A stretch of DNA of 64,000 nt. Source: Dacryopinax spathularia. Taxonomy: Eukaryota > Basidiomycota > Dacrymycetes > Dacrymycetales > Dacrymycetaceae. The stretch covers positions 1,550,001 through 1,614,000 of the forward strand of contig JBBPFI010000006.1 in the NCBI GenBank assembly GCA_037974965.1, given 5' to 3'. Shown one piece after another: positions 1-11,233 of this stretch. A program made the position numbers and the translations under genes. Each line of letters begins with the position of its first letter. Position 1 is the stretch's first letter. The notes beneath the pieces were generated by a model. It worked only from the letters and a program-made list of their open reading frames with translations. It ran no database searches and had not been told where the DNA came from.

Positions 1-74
1 CGAGACCGATCTGCGGAGAGATTGCAAACGGCTTGCTTGGTTTCCTCGTCTCCAAGATTGTTTGTCGTGCTCAT

Positions 75-1687
75 TCAGATCCCAAAATCGAACTCCATCT
101 GATAGTTCGCCGCCCGGTGCGGCGCCGTCGGACTACGTATCTTGACCCTCTTCTCGCCCGCCGCAATCGAGGGGAACGAGGAGAACAGATCCGGATGTTT
201 GGGGAGGGGCGACTCTCTGCATAGTTGCTCCTGGTTAGAATAGGGTATCGAGAGAAGGAAATGAAAGGAAAGGAAAGGAGAGAAGAGAAGCGGTAAGAGG
301 TAAGAGGGAAGAGACGCACGAGAAATACGGATGCCGCATCGCCTCCTCCGCCGTGATCCTCTTCTCCGGATCCCACTCCAACAACCGGCCCAACAAGTCC
401 AGCCCCCTCTCCGAAACGTACGGAAACTTACTCCTCAGACTACTTGTCCTGGGGGGCCAGGAGACCGTCCCCGCCAACGGCAATTCCTCGAGCCCGGCCC
501 AGGTCTGGGCCGTGGGAGGACCGAGGAGCTTGCTGATCATACTGAGCAGTTCGAGCTCCGATTTAGCCTGGAAGAGCGGTTCGTGCAGGAGAAGCTCGGC
601 GAATATGCAGCCTACGCTCCACAGGTCCACCGCTGTCGAGTACTTCTTCGCCCCGAGCAGGATCTCGGGCGCCCTATACCACAGCGTGACGACAAGCTCG
701 GTCATATCCCCCAACGGGTCCCCGAACGTCCTCGCCAGCCCGAAATCGGCAACTTTGATCTGCCCGCGGTTGTTCAGCAGCAGGTTGCTCGTCTTGAGAT
801 CGCGGTGCAGGATCCAGTTGCTGTGACAGTGCGCGACGGCGGAGAGGAGCTGGAGCAGGAGCGTCTTTATTTCTGATTGGAGGAACGGGGAGGGCATTAT
901 GCTCAGGAGCGTCTTGAGGTCGTGTTCTATGAAATCCATGACGATGAATATCCTGCCTTGCGTATAAGCTCACTGTGCACGCATCCGTCCTAGCCCACCT
1001 CGAGCCACCACTGCAACGTGCATGCCCAGGGAGAGCGCCCAGGGAGAAGCAGAGCAGGGAGGAAGAGGAGGAAGGAGAAGAGACTGGGACGCACTGAGTC
1101 AACGTATCCCCCACCACAATCTCCCGAATCGGAACAACATGTTCATGCCTACAGGTCATAAGCGCCATCACCTCCCTCAGACTCGTGATCGGGAACCCGC
1201 CCTTCTCCTGATCCAATTTCAACTTCTTGAGGGCAACAATATCGCCCGTCTCTCTTTCCCGGGCGCGGAAAACGACGCCGTAGCTTCCTTCTTCGATGTG
1301 GTTTAGACGTTCGTAGGCGTATACACTCCTACATGCGGCTATGGGAGGGTAGAGCGAACGACGAGGTGTATAACGGGAGCGAGTGGGGTCAGAGCGTTGG
1401 GTGGGAAGAGAGCGGGGAGAGAGAGAGAGAGGTGCCCGTGGAGAATCGCGTATGCTGGAGACGGAGGCGGGGAGAGGGGAGGTGTCTGCCGCTGGGGGTG
1501 GGGGACGTTTGGGACGCTTGATTTTGACTCGTCGAGGAGAGGGTTGGTCGTCTGAGTTGCCGTCGTCGAGTGTTTCCCATTTTGACCGTTTGCGGGCTGA
1601 GGTGGAGCTCTCAGCTGGTGCAATGTTAGCCCATTGCTTTCTATACCCGCATACAAGAGCGTATGTACCTTGAGACGGCGCAGACAT
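75..1687 (-). CDS. CDK11-like (PITSLRE) cyclin-dependent kinase
   Basis: Serine/threonine kinase of the CDK11/CDKG group, which couples transcription and pre-mRNA splicing in the nucleus. The predicted 437-residue protein has a basic, Ser/Pro-rich N-terminus (about residues 1-105), then a full kinase domain: glycine loop EEGSYGVV, lysine in VALKKL, the diagnostic cyclin-binding helix PITSLRE, catalytic HRDLKTSN, DFGLAR, and WYRAPEILLG. The C-terminal tail ESPLPKHPDLF is typical of CDK11. Exons read 1687-1669, 1614-1095, 952-320 and 216-75. The first intron is 54 nt, a multiple of three without a stop, so a naive reading retains 18 spurious residues; its CTAAC branch site and CCAG acceptor support removal. 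The second donor gives the expected TLTQIFIVMDF join. Family assignment is very secure; the start is less certain because the first exon is only 19 nt. Confidence 0.93.
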
Positions 1688-2373
1688 CGCTGCTCACAGC
1701 TCGGCACAACCGAAGTCAGTGACGCGCTCAAAGGGCGCCCAAATCCGTTTAATGCTTATGTAATCCCCCCTTAGCAGCTGAAAGTCGCAGGATCCCACGT
1801 TCATTGTCACCCCGCAAGCACAAGAAACACATGTATCCAGAACACGATCGATTCAACCCCTGTCGTACAGATATATACATCATAAGACGATACAGGTCAC
1901 AGCTCATTCTCACAAAAGCACAGAAAGGCACAGAAAAGCACAGAAAAGCACAGAGGAGACCATAAGAACAACAAACAACAGACAACAGAACGCGTCTTCT
2001 ACGCTGGAAGGACGCTCGCCCGCTCATACAGGGAAAAACAATAAATACACGTGAAGAGGGGAAAGGGTTTCGTCATGAAGGTGGAGAGAAGGTGGAAAGA
2101 TATCGCACACGCTGGTGGGTGGTACAGATTGTCCGTTTAGATGGGGGTTCGCTTTCGCTCTCGTGAGAAGGGGTGGGAAGGAAGTGGGAAAATGGAAAGG
2201 CGGGAGAAAGCGGAAGATGAAGATGAAACGCGAGCGCCATTGATGAAAGACGACAATGGCCACTTACAGATAATGGGGAGAAAAGGGGTCGCGTGACCGG
2301 ATCTTCTTGCCCGGAAGGAAGGTGCTGGTGGTACATATAAACTTGCTTCTGGCTCTGCGGTCGAGCCGGGTGA
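1688..2373. other. Intergenic: upstream of the kinase, downstream of the ankyrin gene
   Basis: No supported gene. It should hold the kinase promoter (transcribed leftwards) and the 3' end of the ankyrin gene. A four-unit 10-bp tandem repeat is the only clear structure. Pyrimidine- and purine-rich tracts are seen around 2040-2240. Confidence 0.5.
1917..1956. repeat. 10-bp tandem repeat, about four copies
   Basis: The unit GCACAGAAAA recurs about four times head to tail with one or two substitutions (GCACAGAAAG in one copy). It lies upstream of the CDK11-like gene. It is a short minisatellite with no evident function. Confidence 0.7.
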
Positions 2374-5300
2374 TCAGCGCCCAGTGAGCGTCTGCACGAA
2401 ACCCCGTATCCCGAGCCCGCCAAACCGTCTCCCGAGGCTCGTATCGCTCTGCGGGCTGGCAGTGCCCTCTGTATCCTGGCTGCTCGCGCTCCCCGGCGGG
2501 GAGCGAGTGACTTTCCGCGCGACGAGTGTCATCTCGCTCGGACTCTCGATCAGCCCTCTCGCTTCATGCGGCTGCTGTGCGTCACGGTCGCGTTCGTAGA
2601 AACTTGCGCTCCCGCCTGATGCTGAGGAGTAGGGCGGCGTATCCCAGATCCTGCGCGCGTAGGTCCCGTACGTCTCCGTACTGGCTGAAGAGTTGCTCGA
2701 GGCCGTATCGGGCTGCTTGGCCGTGCCGGGGGAAGAGACGGGTGTAGGACCGGTATGGACGATCTCTGGTCCTCCTGAAGGATTGAGCGAGCCGTCGTGG
2801 GATTCGGTACTCTGCGAGCGGCCGTGTGACGCTTCTGCGGCGTAGGGGTTACGACGGATCGTATTCCCCCATGGGGAGGGATAGGCCTCTTCAGGCTCCT
2901 CGATCACCGACCCATAGCCTGATCCGCTCCTCGAGCTGCTCGAAGTCGTTCGCCGGTGGGGCGGTCTTCTCGCCCGAACTGAAGAGCCAGAGGAGGAAAG
3001 AGATAGCGCAGGCGGCCGATGGCGGTGCGTATGTGTCGGAGGGGTAAGCTTCGCCGCGGTGCTAGAGGGTGACATCTCCGCCTGCTGCTTGTCTTTCTCC
3101 TCGGGAGGTGAAGGCGGAGTAGCAGCGCCACTGCTACTGCCTCCCTGTGCTGCAGCGCGTCGAGCAGCGATATCGTCCAGCAACCACGGGGGAGGGTCGT
3201 AGCTCAGAAGGACAGTGCTTCCCTTCCCACCACCCCCAACGCTACCGAGCGAAAATCCAAGTCCAAGACCGACGTTCCCCTCGCTTCCCCTTCGTACGCC
3301 AAACCCGAGCTCTTTCTCCACTCGCCGACGCTGTCGATCTTCTTCCCTCTGTCGGCGCTCGCGCTCTTTCTCCTCCCGCCGAGCAAACTCGCGCTCGATC
3401 GCGAGCGTCTCGCCGTACGCTGCGAGCTGCTGCTCCAAGCTCGGCAGAGACCCGTCCGAGGAGGGCGACGCGTCGAAGGAAGCCAAGATCGCCCTCTGCG
3501 TTTCCTGTACCAGCTCGTGCGCCTCAGCGAGGGAATGCACCTCGAGCCCAATGCCGAACGCGGACGCGGACGCCGAAAGGCTCGCGGATGCCGACCCGCC
3601 AGAGGAAAGCGAGTCTCCCCTCGTTCTCGAGTTCTTCGAAGCCGAAGCCCGTATAGTGGCATACCCATTGCTGTTCCCGTTCCCGTTCCCGTTTGAGCTG
3701 GACGATGTGGCACCGTTCTCTTGGAACCGCAGGTTCTTGGGCCGCTGGGGATCACTCGGCGTCCTCTGCAAGATCCCTCTCCGTTCGGCAAGTGTCTCAG
3801 GACTCGTATCAGCCACAGGCGTCTCCTGTCTCTCGTTCTCCTCTTCTTCCTCTACTGCCTCTGCATCTCCATCTAGCACTCCAGCAGTGCTCTTATTCTT
3901 ATCGGCCACATCGACCCTCAACCCCGATGATCGTTCAGCCTCATCATGTTCCTCCCCTTCCCCCTCGCCCCAAGCCGTAACAGTCGCAAGAGGACTAGGA
4001 GCAGTCACTTCACTTCCCTTTCTGGGCCTGCCCGTCGGTCCCACCCCTACGCCCACACCAACGCCCACACCTACGCCAACGCCAGGTCCAACAAGCCCTC
4101 CCACGCCCGCTCCAGGTCCAGGGACGCCCACTCCCACTCCCACTCCCACCCCAACACCGACGCCCATGCCCACGCCCACGCCTGGCCCAACAGCAGGCGC
4201 GACACCAGAGATCGCTCGATCCGCTACTACGCTCGGTACGGCCGGCAGAGGTCTCTCCACCGGCGCAGGTGTGGCAGACGCAGCAGAAGAAGCAGCGGCA
4301 GGGGCGACACCGGCAGGTAAAGGCGGAACAGGCGGGGGCGGACTAGCCGGTATAGTCGGCAGATCCCCGCTCGAGGCAGAGGAGTTCGAGTTGCCTCTGC
4401 TTCTCGTCGTCCCTCCCGCATGCCCATACCCATGTCCCAGGCCCGTAGCAGGAGGAGGAAGAACAGGTAAAGGCTGCACAAGCTGTATTTCCGTCGCTGT
4501 CGTCGCTGTCAGAGGCGGGCTGGGAGTAGGAAGGTCCTCGATCCCCGGACTGGCAAGATCGTCCGTACTTGGCCCTGCGCTCCCCGGTAAGCTAGCGCTC
4601 CCCGGCGGTGGGCTAGGCGTCGGAGATCCTTCGCCCGAGTTTGACGCGGTGGTGGTGCGGTCGTGTATGGTAGCTTTTTTGAACAGGTTCCGGAGGGAGT
4701 ATTTGGAGCCTAGTTTGTGCAGTCTGTGCGCTGGCAGGCTGGGGAGGACGCTGCTTGAGGATCCTGCTGAGGAGGCGGGGGATGTTCCGAGTGCTGGAGG
4801 AGGGGCGGCGGTGTAGCCGGTGTAGCCGGTGTAGCCGGAGCTGCCGAGTGACGTTACGGCTGCCAGAGGGGGGAAGACGGGCGTTGTGGATCCTGAGCCT
4901 GAGCCTGAGGCGGAGCCGGGGTTGGAGGTGGTGGATGCTGCGCCTGGGCTGGGGGAGGGTGAGGGCGAGGGCGAGGGCGAATGATGGGCCGCGGCGTAGT
5001 CGGTCGTTTCTTGCTGACCGGCAGACCGCGGTCGGCGATGTGTGAATCTGCGAGCTGTCGTCGGAGGCTTAGAGCGCGGGAGACCAGATACGGGCGGGGG
5101 CGCTGTACCCGCTGCTGCTGCTGCTGCTGCTGTTGGTGTGCTCGGATCGGGAGCGCCAGTCTCGGAGATATGCGGTAGATGACCCGGTTGCGCACCGCCC
5201 GACGGACCAGCTATCGGCAGAGGCGGCAGAGGAGGCAGCTGAGCATGCGGCGCTTCGCCCGGCGAGGTACTCCTCCGCGGCATCATCCCGCCCCCGTGGG

Positions 5301-6054
5301 GCGAATGAGGCTTCGACCTCAAATGGAGCAAGTTATCCAGACTCCTCTTCAGGTGCAACTTCGGTTCCCTGCCTGCTTCCGCGCCATTCCCGTTCCCGTT
5401 CGTCGTGCTCGGTCCAGCAGCAGAGTCGCCAGAATGGTCCGAGATGAGCGCTCCGGCCGCAGCGAGCCGGAGGAGCGTGGCGGCGTCTACGTACCCGTTC
5501 GATTCGGCCACTTCGATCGGCGTGACGCCGTTCTTGTCCCCCCTTGTTGGGTCGGCACCCGCTTCGAGCAAGAGGCGGATGATCCCTTCTTGCCCGCTGG
5601 CAGCGGCAAAGTGCAGGGGTGTGCTTCCCGCTACGCCTAGCGCTGGGGTCTGCCGGTCGTTGCTGTACCGTCGAGGTAGGCGAGGCGCGTTCACGTCTGC
5701 TCCTGCGGCAAGCAGCTCACGGACGATATCGGCGTTGCCGGATGTGCAGGCTGCATGCAGGGGGAGAATGCCATGCTGGACCGAGTTGATCGGCTGGCCA
5801 TTCGCGAGTGCATACCTCACCAGGCCGATATTCCCACTCACAGCTGCGGCGTGCAGTCCGAGCTGGGGAACTGGAGCATCGAAGCCCACAAACAACAGGG
5901 GCTTACGTCAGCATTCTCGAGCGCTCTTTGCGAGAAATGGTAAATGGGACGCACACTCGGTCGTGACGTTGTACTTTGCGGGGATCTTGCCGCTGCTCGG
6001 CATGGCGAGTACCATACAGCGAAATGCGACGGGGTGTAGTCTGTCCCAGTCCAT
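2374..6054 (-). CDS. Ankyrin-repeat protein with long disordered tail
   Basis: Large protein of about 1198 residues, function unknown. A 100-nt first exon (6054-5955) joins through an 86-nt GTGCGT intron to one long exon (5870-2374), giving the sensible sequence VTTEFPQLGLHAAAVSG. Three to four ankyrin repeats occupy roughly residues 35-165 (LPLHAACTSGNADIVRELL and TPLHFAAASGQEGIIRLLL are textbook helices). The rest is low-complexity Ser/Pro/Gly/Thr sequence with a basic patch (HKLGSKYSLRNLFKKA), a Gly-Val dipeptide tract, an Arg/Glu-rich coiled-coil stretch (about ERERRQREEDRQRRRVEKE) and a hydrophobic C-terminus (GIRGFVQTLTGR). Ankyrin repeats bind protein partners; the tail looks like a phosphorylation-rich scaffold, which is inference. 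Further small in-frame introns in the long exon cannot be excluded. The antisense frames stay open here only because of base composition. Confidence 0.8.
4040..4190 (-). repeat. Coding minisatellite for Gly-Val dipeptides
   Basis: Degenerate 6-bp tandem repeat, read on the + strand as CCCACG/CCCACT/CCAACG units, that encodes long GVGVGVG runs in the ankyrin protein. Two blocks (about 4044-4090 and 4120-4190) are separated by a Pro/Gly-rich spacer. Length variation between strains would be expected for such a tract. Confidence 0.8.
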
Positions 6055-8336
6055 TGTCAGTAAGTTCAGTCAAGCGCTCGCAGGAGGAAGAGGGAGGAGG
6101 GGAGAGAGGGCGCTTACGGAAGAGATGTGCGGAGAAAGGGGGATATATGCGGGGTCGGTTAGGCTATGGCCAGGAGGAGGCGCCAGTGCGGGTTGAGGGG
6201 CATGCCACGATGCGATGTGTGTTCAGGAAAAGCGTGTTTGTTGGTAGGAGGAGCGGGCAGGTAGGTTGCAGGTAATAGGTTGCAGGCAGGCGGAAAGCGG
6301 TGATGACTCGGAGGCCAGTAGGTACGGCAGCTCCTGTTATGTCCGCAGCAAGGGGTTGGGGGTTGGGGGGGTAGAACGTCCCCTCTATCGCCTCCCTCCT
6401 TGCGTCGCCTCCTATCCTCGTCCCTTTCTTCGCTCTAACAACCCTATTCCTATTCCAACGCGTAGGCCAGCTTGATCTCCCTGGCCTTGTCGCTCCAACT
6501 CCTGTAGAACAAGTAGATGTATGTGCGTGCGCGTGACTTGTCAGCTTTGGGGTGGCCTTGCTGCCCTTCCTTGGTTTGATGATTCGATGTTTGGTGAGGC
6601 AAGCGGAAGCAACCCAAGGCCAAGCCGTCAAGTGTCAGTCAACTTGTCGCTGAGCGTTGACGTCCCAGACTTGGGCGATCTGAGGCCGGGTTGCCAGTTT
6701 ATGCAGGATAGGATGGGGGTGTTCGACCAGGTGGCGCGCGGCGGCCTTAGAGCTTGTGGCGTAAGCGGGCGGGATGGTGATGGGCACTGCCTATGTATTG
6801 CTTGCTTGCGAGGCGCAGTGCGGGGGATGCGAGGGGGATGAGATGGACTCGATGTGTGCGGGTCCGAAGTCGGGGCAGTGAGTCGGTGGGCTGAGTTTGT
6901 GCGGCGGCCGGATGGGGAAGGCGAGTATATGGGGATGACGAGGATAGGCGTTGGGCAGGGGGGAAGAGCCGACTGGCTGGGGACGTGGGATGTGGGCGGT
7001 GGTGATAGGGGGAGCGGCGCTTATGGGCGGCGTCGTGTGCGGGTGACGGGCGGCGGGGTACCGTAACGTTAAGGGGGAAGGGGGGAGATGGGACGATCAC
7101 GCGCTCCGTTAGGGCCGCTTCTTGAGCAAGAAGCCAAAGCCACGAAGGGGTCGTGAGAAGATGGCGGTCCGAGTCAGGTAAGGTAAGGTGTATGCTCTAA
7201 GTAGTAGTAGTAGTCAAGAGCAAAGGAGGAGGAGGAGGAGGACGATATGCTCGGCTGCCCATGGGCTGACAGACTCGATCTGGTCGATGCGCTGGGCGGC
7301 GAGAGCGGCGAGAGCGAAAGCGGCCGGTGGGATGGAGCAAGCGAACAGCAGCAGCAGCGGTCGATGCCGGAGCGCCTCTCCCAAACGGAGGGAGATTACG
7401 GAGATGCGGAGGCGCCGGAGGGAACTCCCACGCAGTGCACCGAGCCACGCAGAGCCACGGGAGGGCTAGTTGATGACAGCATCATCCACTTCCACTTTCA
7501 CCTCCAGCCGCCCGCACATACAGGGTAATACAATTCTACAATGATCATGTCTCGCAATATCCCATGCCGCGTACATCTCGCGTTCACAATCTGCATCGTA
7601 CTTACTCCCTCCGAACAGATAACCCAAACATAACCGCACCCCCAATCATCACGACCAACAAAACGGAACTGGTTATCACCCCACCCCACCAGACCCGAAC
7701 TAACGGGAACAAGCTCGGCACACCTCCGCCGATCCTGATAATTATCAGTCCACCCGCGCGCGTTGATGATCACCCAGCACACAACGTACACCTTCTCACT
7801 CTCGTACTTACTGTAACAGACCCAAACCTACATCAGCCACGCGAACAGGAACGCACATGCTCACTACATAGTACTCTTTACTCTTGCCCTACTTGGACGT
7901 GGACTTTGGAGCGCGTGATCCGAGCTCGCGCTAATACCGTAACTAACTCATAACTCATAACACGCCAAGTTCCTCCACCTAAGCGGACATCCCCCCCCCC
8001 ACCTCACATACCCCACAACCACCGCTTCCGAAAAGCATAGATAGATCCACTGTCAAAAGCTAGAATCCTTCTGCAGAACTTCCAGATAGCTTCTTCCCCC
8101 ACACTTTGACGACGTTTATGTTTAACGCTAACTAGTTAACTAGTTAGCATTAAATTTTCAAGCGCGTCGGCCGTAAGGGTATAAGGCTGTAAGGTGATCT
8201 CCGACTGAGTGAGTGCGAGTCCCTGAAGCGCCGATTTTCCTACCCCGTGCCATCATCCTCGTTTGAGTCATTCCATTCCACTTGCACTTCGCTTGGGAAA
8301 CTACTCTTTTCACTAGAGAGAGAGAGAAAGATAGGG
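6055..8336. other. Intergenic, 2.3 kb between divergent genes
   Basis: No convincing gene. It contains the promoters of the ankyrin gene (leftwards) and DBP7 (rightwards). Short simple repeats are visible: AGT trinucleotides near 7200, GGA trinucleotides near 7225, a C-run near 7989. The stretch 7500-8100 is relatively rich in A and C. A near-perfect 34-bp palindrome lies about 180 bp before the DBP7 start. Short open frames in all phases lack family resemblance and splice support. Confidence 0.5.
8121..8154. repeat. 34-bp palindrome upstream of DBP7
   Basis: The central 22 bases (8127-8148) form a perfect palindrome centred between 8137 and 8138, built from GCTAACTAGTT and its reverse complement. 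Six more bases on each side (TTTAAC and ATTAAA) extend it with one mismatch. It could be a dimeric transcription-factor site or a cruciform. No family of binding site is recognised. Confidence 0.8.
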
Positions 8337-11116
8337 ATGGACGACGACCTAGTCCTGAACATCTCATACGACATCCATCCCAAGCCCAAATCAATCCCAA
8401 AAGCAAACAAACCCCGTCCATCGGGCTCGACCAGCTCACCGTCAAAACCAGGCGGGAACGAACGAAAACGGCCTTCTTCAGACTCTCAACCGTCCCGACC
8501 AACGAAGAGGGCCCGCACTACCACTTCCTCCGCATCACTCGCCGCAGCAGCTGCACACGATGATGAAGCGTCAAGCCAACCAGCACCTGCCAAAGCAGCA
8601 CCGCCCAAGCAAAGACAGATAATCTCCTCCCTCTTCACTTCCAACCCCTCCCTCCCCTCCCCCTCCCAATCCCAAGCTCGAGCACAGAAAGAGAAGCCCA
8701 AGCCGAGTAATGCTCCGTTGAGGGATACGACGACCTTCGAGGGCCTTGGTCTGGACCCGCTTTTGATCCGGCATATGAGGACGAAGATGGGTATTGAGAG
8801 GCCTACTGCTATTCAGCGCGCTGCTCTTCAGGTCTTGTTACGTCCTTCTCACCCTCATCCTCATCCTCATCCTGCCTCTGCTTCAGCATCACAAGGAGAA
8901 AGAGCGCCAGGAGAAGAGGAGAGAGAGAGGGATGAGGAGGAGAGGGACATATTCCTCCAATCGCAAACAGGATCAGGCAAGACCCTCTCCTACCTCCTCC
9001 CGATCATCCAGGACCTCCTGCCCCTCTCCGCGGAGAGCTGGGTCGACAGGAGCGTGGGCACGCTCGCGGTCATTCTGGCGCCGACGAGGGAACTCGCGAG
9101 GCAGATATATGATGTCCTTTCGGTTTTGTTGTCCATGCGGCTTTCGGGGCCCGCGGGCACGGGTACAGGGGAAGAGGAAGGAGAGGAAGCGGGAGAAGAC
9201 GAGGACGAGCATGCAGAGCCGAGCATGGGAGGGGGCGGTGGCCAGCGCCTCACACGCTGGCTCGTCCCCGGCCTCCTCACTGGCGGCTCTACCCGAACGC
9301 ACGAAAAAGCCCGGCTCCGAAAGGGTTTGCCGATCCTCGTCTCCACCCCCGGTCGCCTCCTCGACCACCTCCAGAACACGTCCTCCTTCTCCGTCGGCAA
9401 GCTGCGCTGGCTCGTGCTGGACGAAGCTGACCGGCTTATGGACCTCGGGTTTGAGCGGACGATCGAGGGGATCGTTAGGGCTCTTGAGGGGCGGAGGAAG
9501 CTCGCGTTGGCCGCTGCGGAGAGGGGGGAAGGAGGGGGGGAGGTCGTGGGTGGTTGGGAGTGGGGGTGGGGGAAGGGCAGGGGGAGGAGGACGGTGCTGT
9601 GTAGTGCTACGCTTGGCGAGGGAGTGCAGAAGCTTGCGGGGGTTGCGCTCGTACGGCCTATCTTGATAAAGGGCCTCGCAGCAGCTGCGCCTGGAGACTT
9701 GCCTGCACCCGGGCGGCCTGCAGGAGATGCGGCGGGGAAGGGAGAAGGAGAGAAGGGCGAGGAGAAGTTCACACCGCCTGCCCAGCTTGCGCAGAAATAC
9801 GTCGTCGTGCCGCTCAAGCTGAGGCTCGTAGCGCTCATCGCTTTGTTACGCTCGCTGCTCGCCAAGCCTGCTGCCCAGGACGGCAAGGAAGGCAAGGAAG
9901 GCAAGGAGGGCGTGAAGCGGATAATTGTGTTTTTGAGCTGTACGGACGCTGTGGATTTCATCTGGAGTTTGCTGGGAGGGGCTAGTATGACGCCTGCCTC
10001 CTCTCACCCAATCACCGAGGAAGAAGACTCCCATTCAACTCCCGGGAAGAAATCGGCCAAGACAAAGGACAGCGAGGAGGACAACGAAGGCGAGGAGAAG
10101 GCTGAGGGCAAGAACAAGAAGGAGAAGAAAGAGAAGAAACAAGGGAAGGAGGAGAAGGAGGAGGAGTTGGCAAGACGCTCTTCCCTCCTCCCCCATACCG
10201 CCCTCTACAGACTGCACGGTTCACTCCCGCTCAAGACCCGCTTGGCCTCCCTGGCGGGCTTCACCGCCCGTCCTCAACAGGGTAAATCCCAAACCCAAAC
10301 TGCACCTGCTGATTCCCCCAGCTCATCCATCTTGTTCTGCACCTCGGTTGCCTCGCGCGGCCTGGACTTGCCCAGAGTGCAGGCGGTTGTGCAGTACGAC
10401 CTGCCCACCGAGGGCGGCGCGACCGAGTATGTGCACCGGGTGGGCCGGACGGCCCGCGTGGGCAGGGGAGGCGAGGCGTGGGCGTTCGTAGCGCCCAGCG
10501 AAGCAGACTGGGTCCCCTGGGTAGAGGGAAAGATGAACTCGAGCTCTTCGCCACCCGGCGAAGGAGGGAAGGAGAGTCAGAGGGGCAAGGAGAGCAGGCT
10601 CGTGCAGGTGCCGGTTGAGCAGGTCTTGGAGAGGGGATTTGGGGGTCGGAGGGGCGAGTGGGAGAGACGGGCGACGCAGGTCCAGCTGGCGTTTGAGAGG
10701 TGGGCTTTGGGCAGTAAGGAGGTCCGTCCGCTCCGCTTTTCTTTTCTTTCCTCTCTTCTCTCCCTGTCGGTTTGGCGCGGTGGGATGGACCTTGCTGATA
10801 CGGGTGATAGAATGCAGCACTAGCGAGGAAAGCCTACGCGTCCCACATCCGAGCCTATGCGACCCACCCGTCCGAAGAGAAACATCTTTTCCACGTGCGC
10901 AACCTGCACCTGGGCCACCTCGCAAAATCCTTCGCCTTACGGGAAGCGCCAAGCAACATCAAGGGCGCTAATGCCAACGCTGTATCAGGAGGGAAAGCGG
11001 GGAAGAGGGAGAGGGAGAAGGGGGATGTGGCTGAGAAGATGAGGAGGGCTATTAGGCGGCAGGCGAGGGCGGGCGGAGGAGGCGAGTTCCAGATTGCTGA
11101 TACTGTTGCTCTCTAA
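8337..11116 (+). CDS. DBP7: DEAD-box RNA helicase DBP7 (DDX31-like), 60S ribosome assembly
   Basis: Nucleolar ATP-dependent RNA helicase of the Dbp7/DDX31 group, needed for large-subunit pre-rRNA processing in yeast. The 896-residue product has a basic disordered N-terminus, a Q-motif region ([14 protein letters not shown]), motif [26 protein letters not shown], the DEAD box [20 protein letters not shown] and HRVGRTAR. The C-terminus ([20 protein letters not shown], then [14 protein letters not shown]) is diagnostic of DBP7. One 89-nt intron (10722-10810) joins GSKE to [10 protein letters not shown] long Lys/Glu-rich insert lies between the two RecA lobes (about 10030-10180). The start MDDDLVLNI at 8337 is preferred over an in-frame ATG at 8247 because family members begin in this way. 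It converges with the alcohol dehydrogenase gene 118 bp away. Confidence 0.95.
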
Positions 11117-11233
11117 TCACACATTTTGGGTGCATGTGCGAACTTATACCGTACAATCTGATACCATTTGAGGTTCATACAGCGCCTATCAACCCTAGTC
11201 ACGGACCGAATATGTGAAGGATATGGGGTGGGG

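Noticed and set aside
3215-4816. Plus-strand open frame of 533 codons rich in Pro-Thr
   Set aside because: It is the antisense of the ankyrin protein's repeat-rich exon and stays open because of the GC-rich 6-bp repeat; no domain, no splice support.
8990-9961. Minus-strand 323-codon frame inside DBP7
   Set aside because: Shadow of the helicase coding strand; composition of Ser/Pro/Arg typical of antisense frames.
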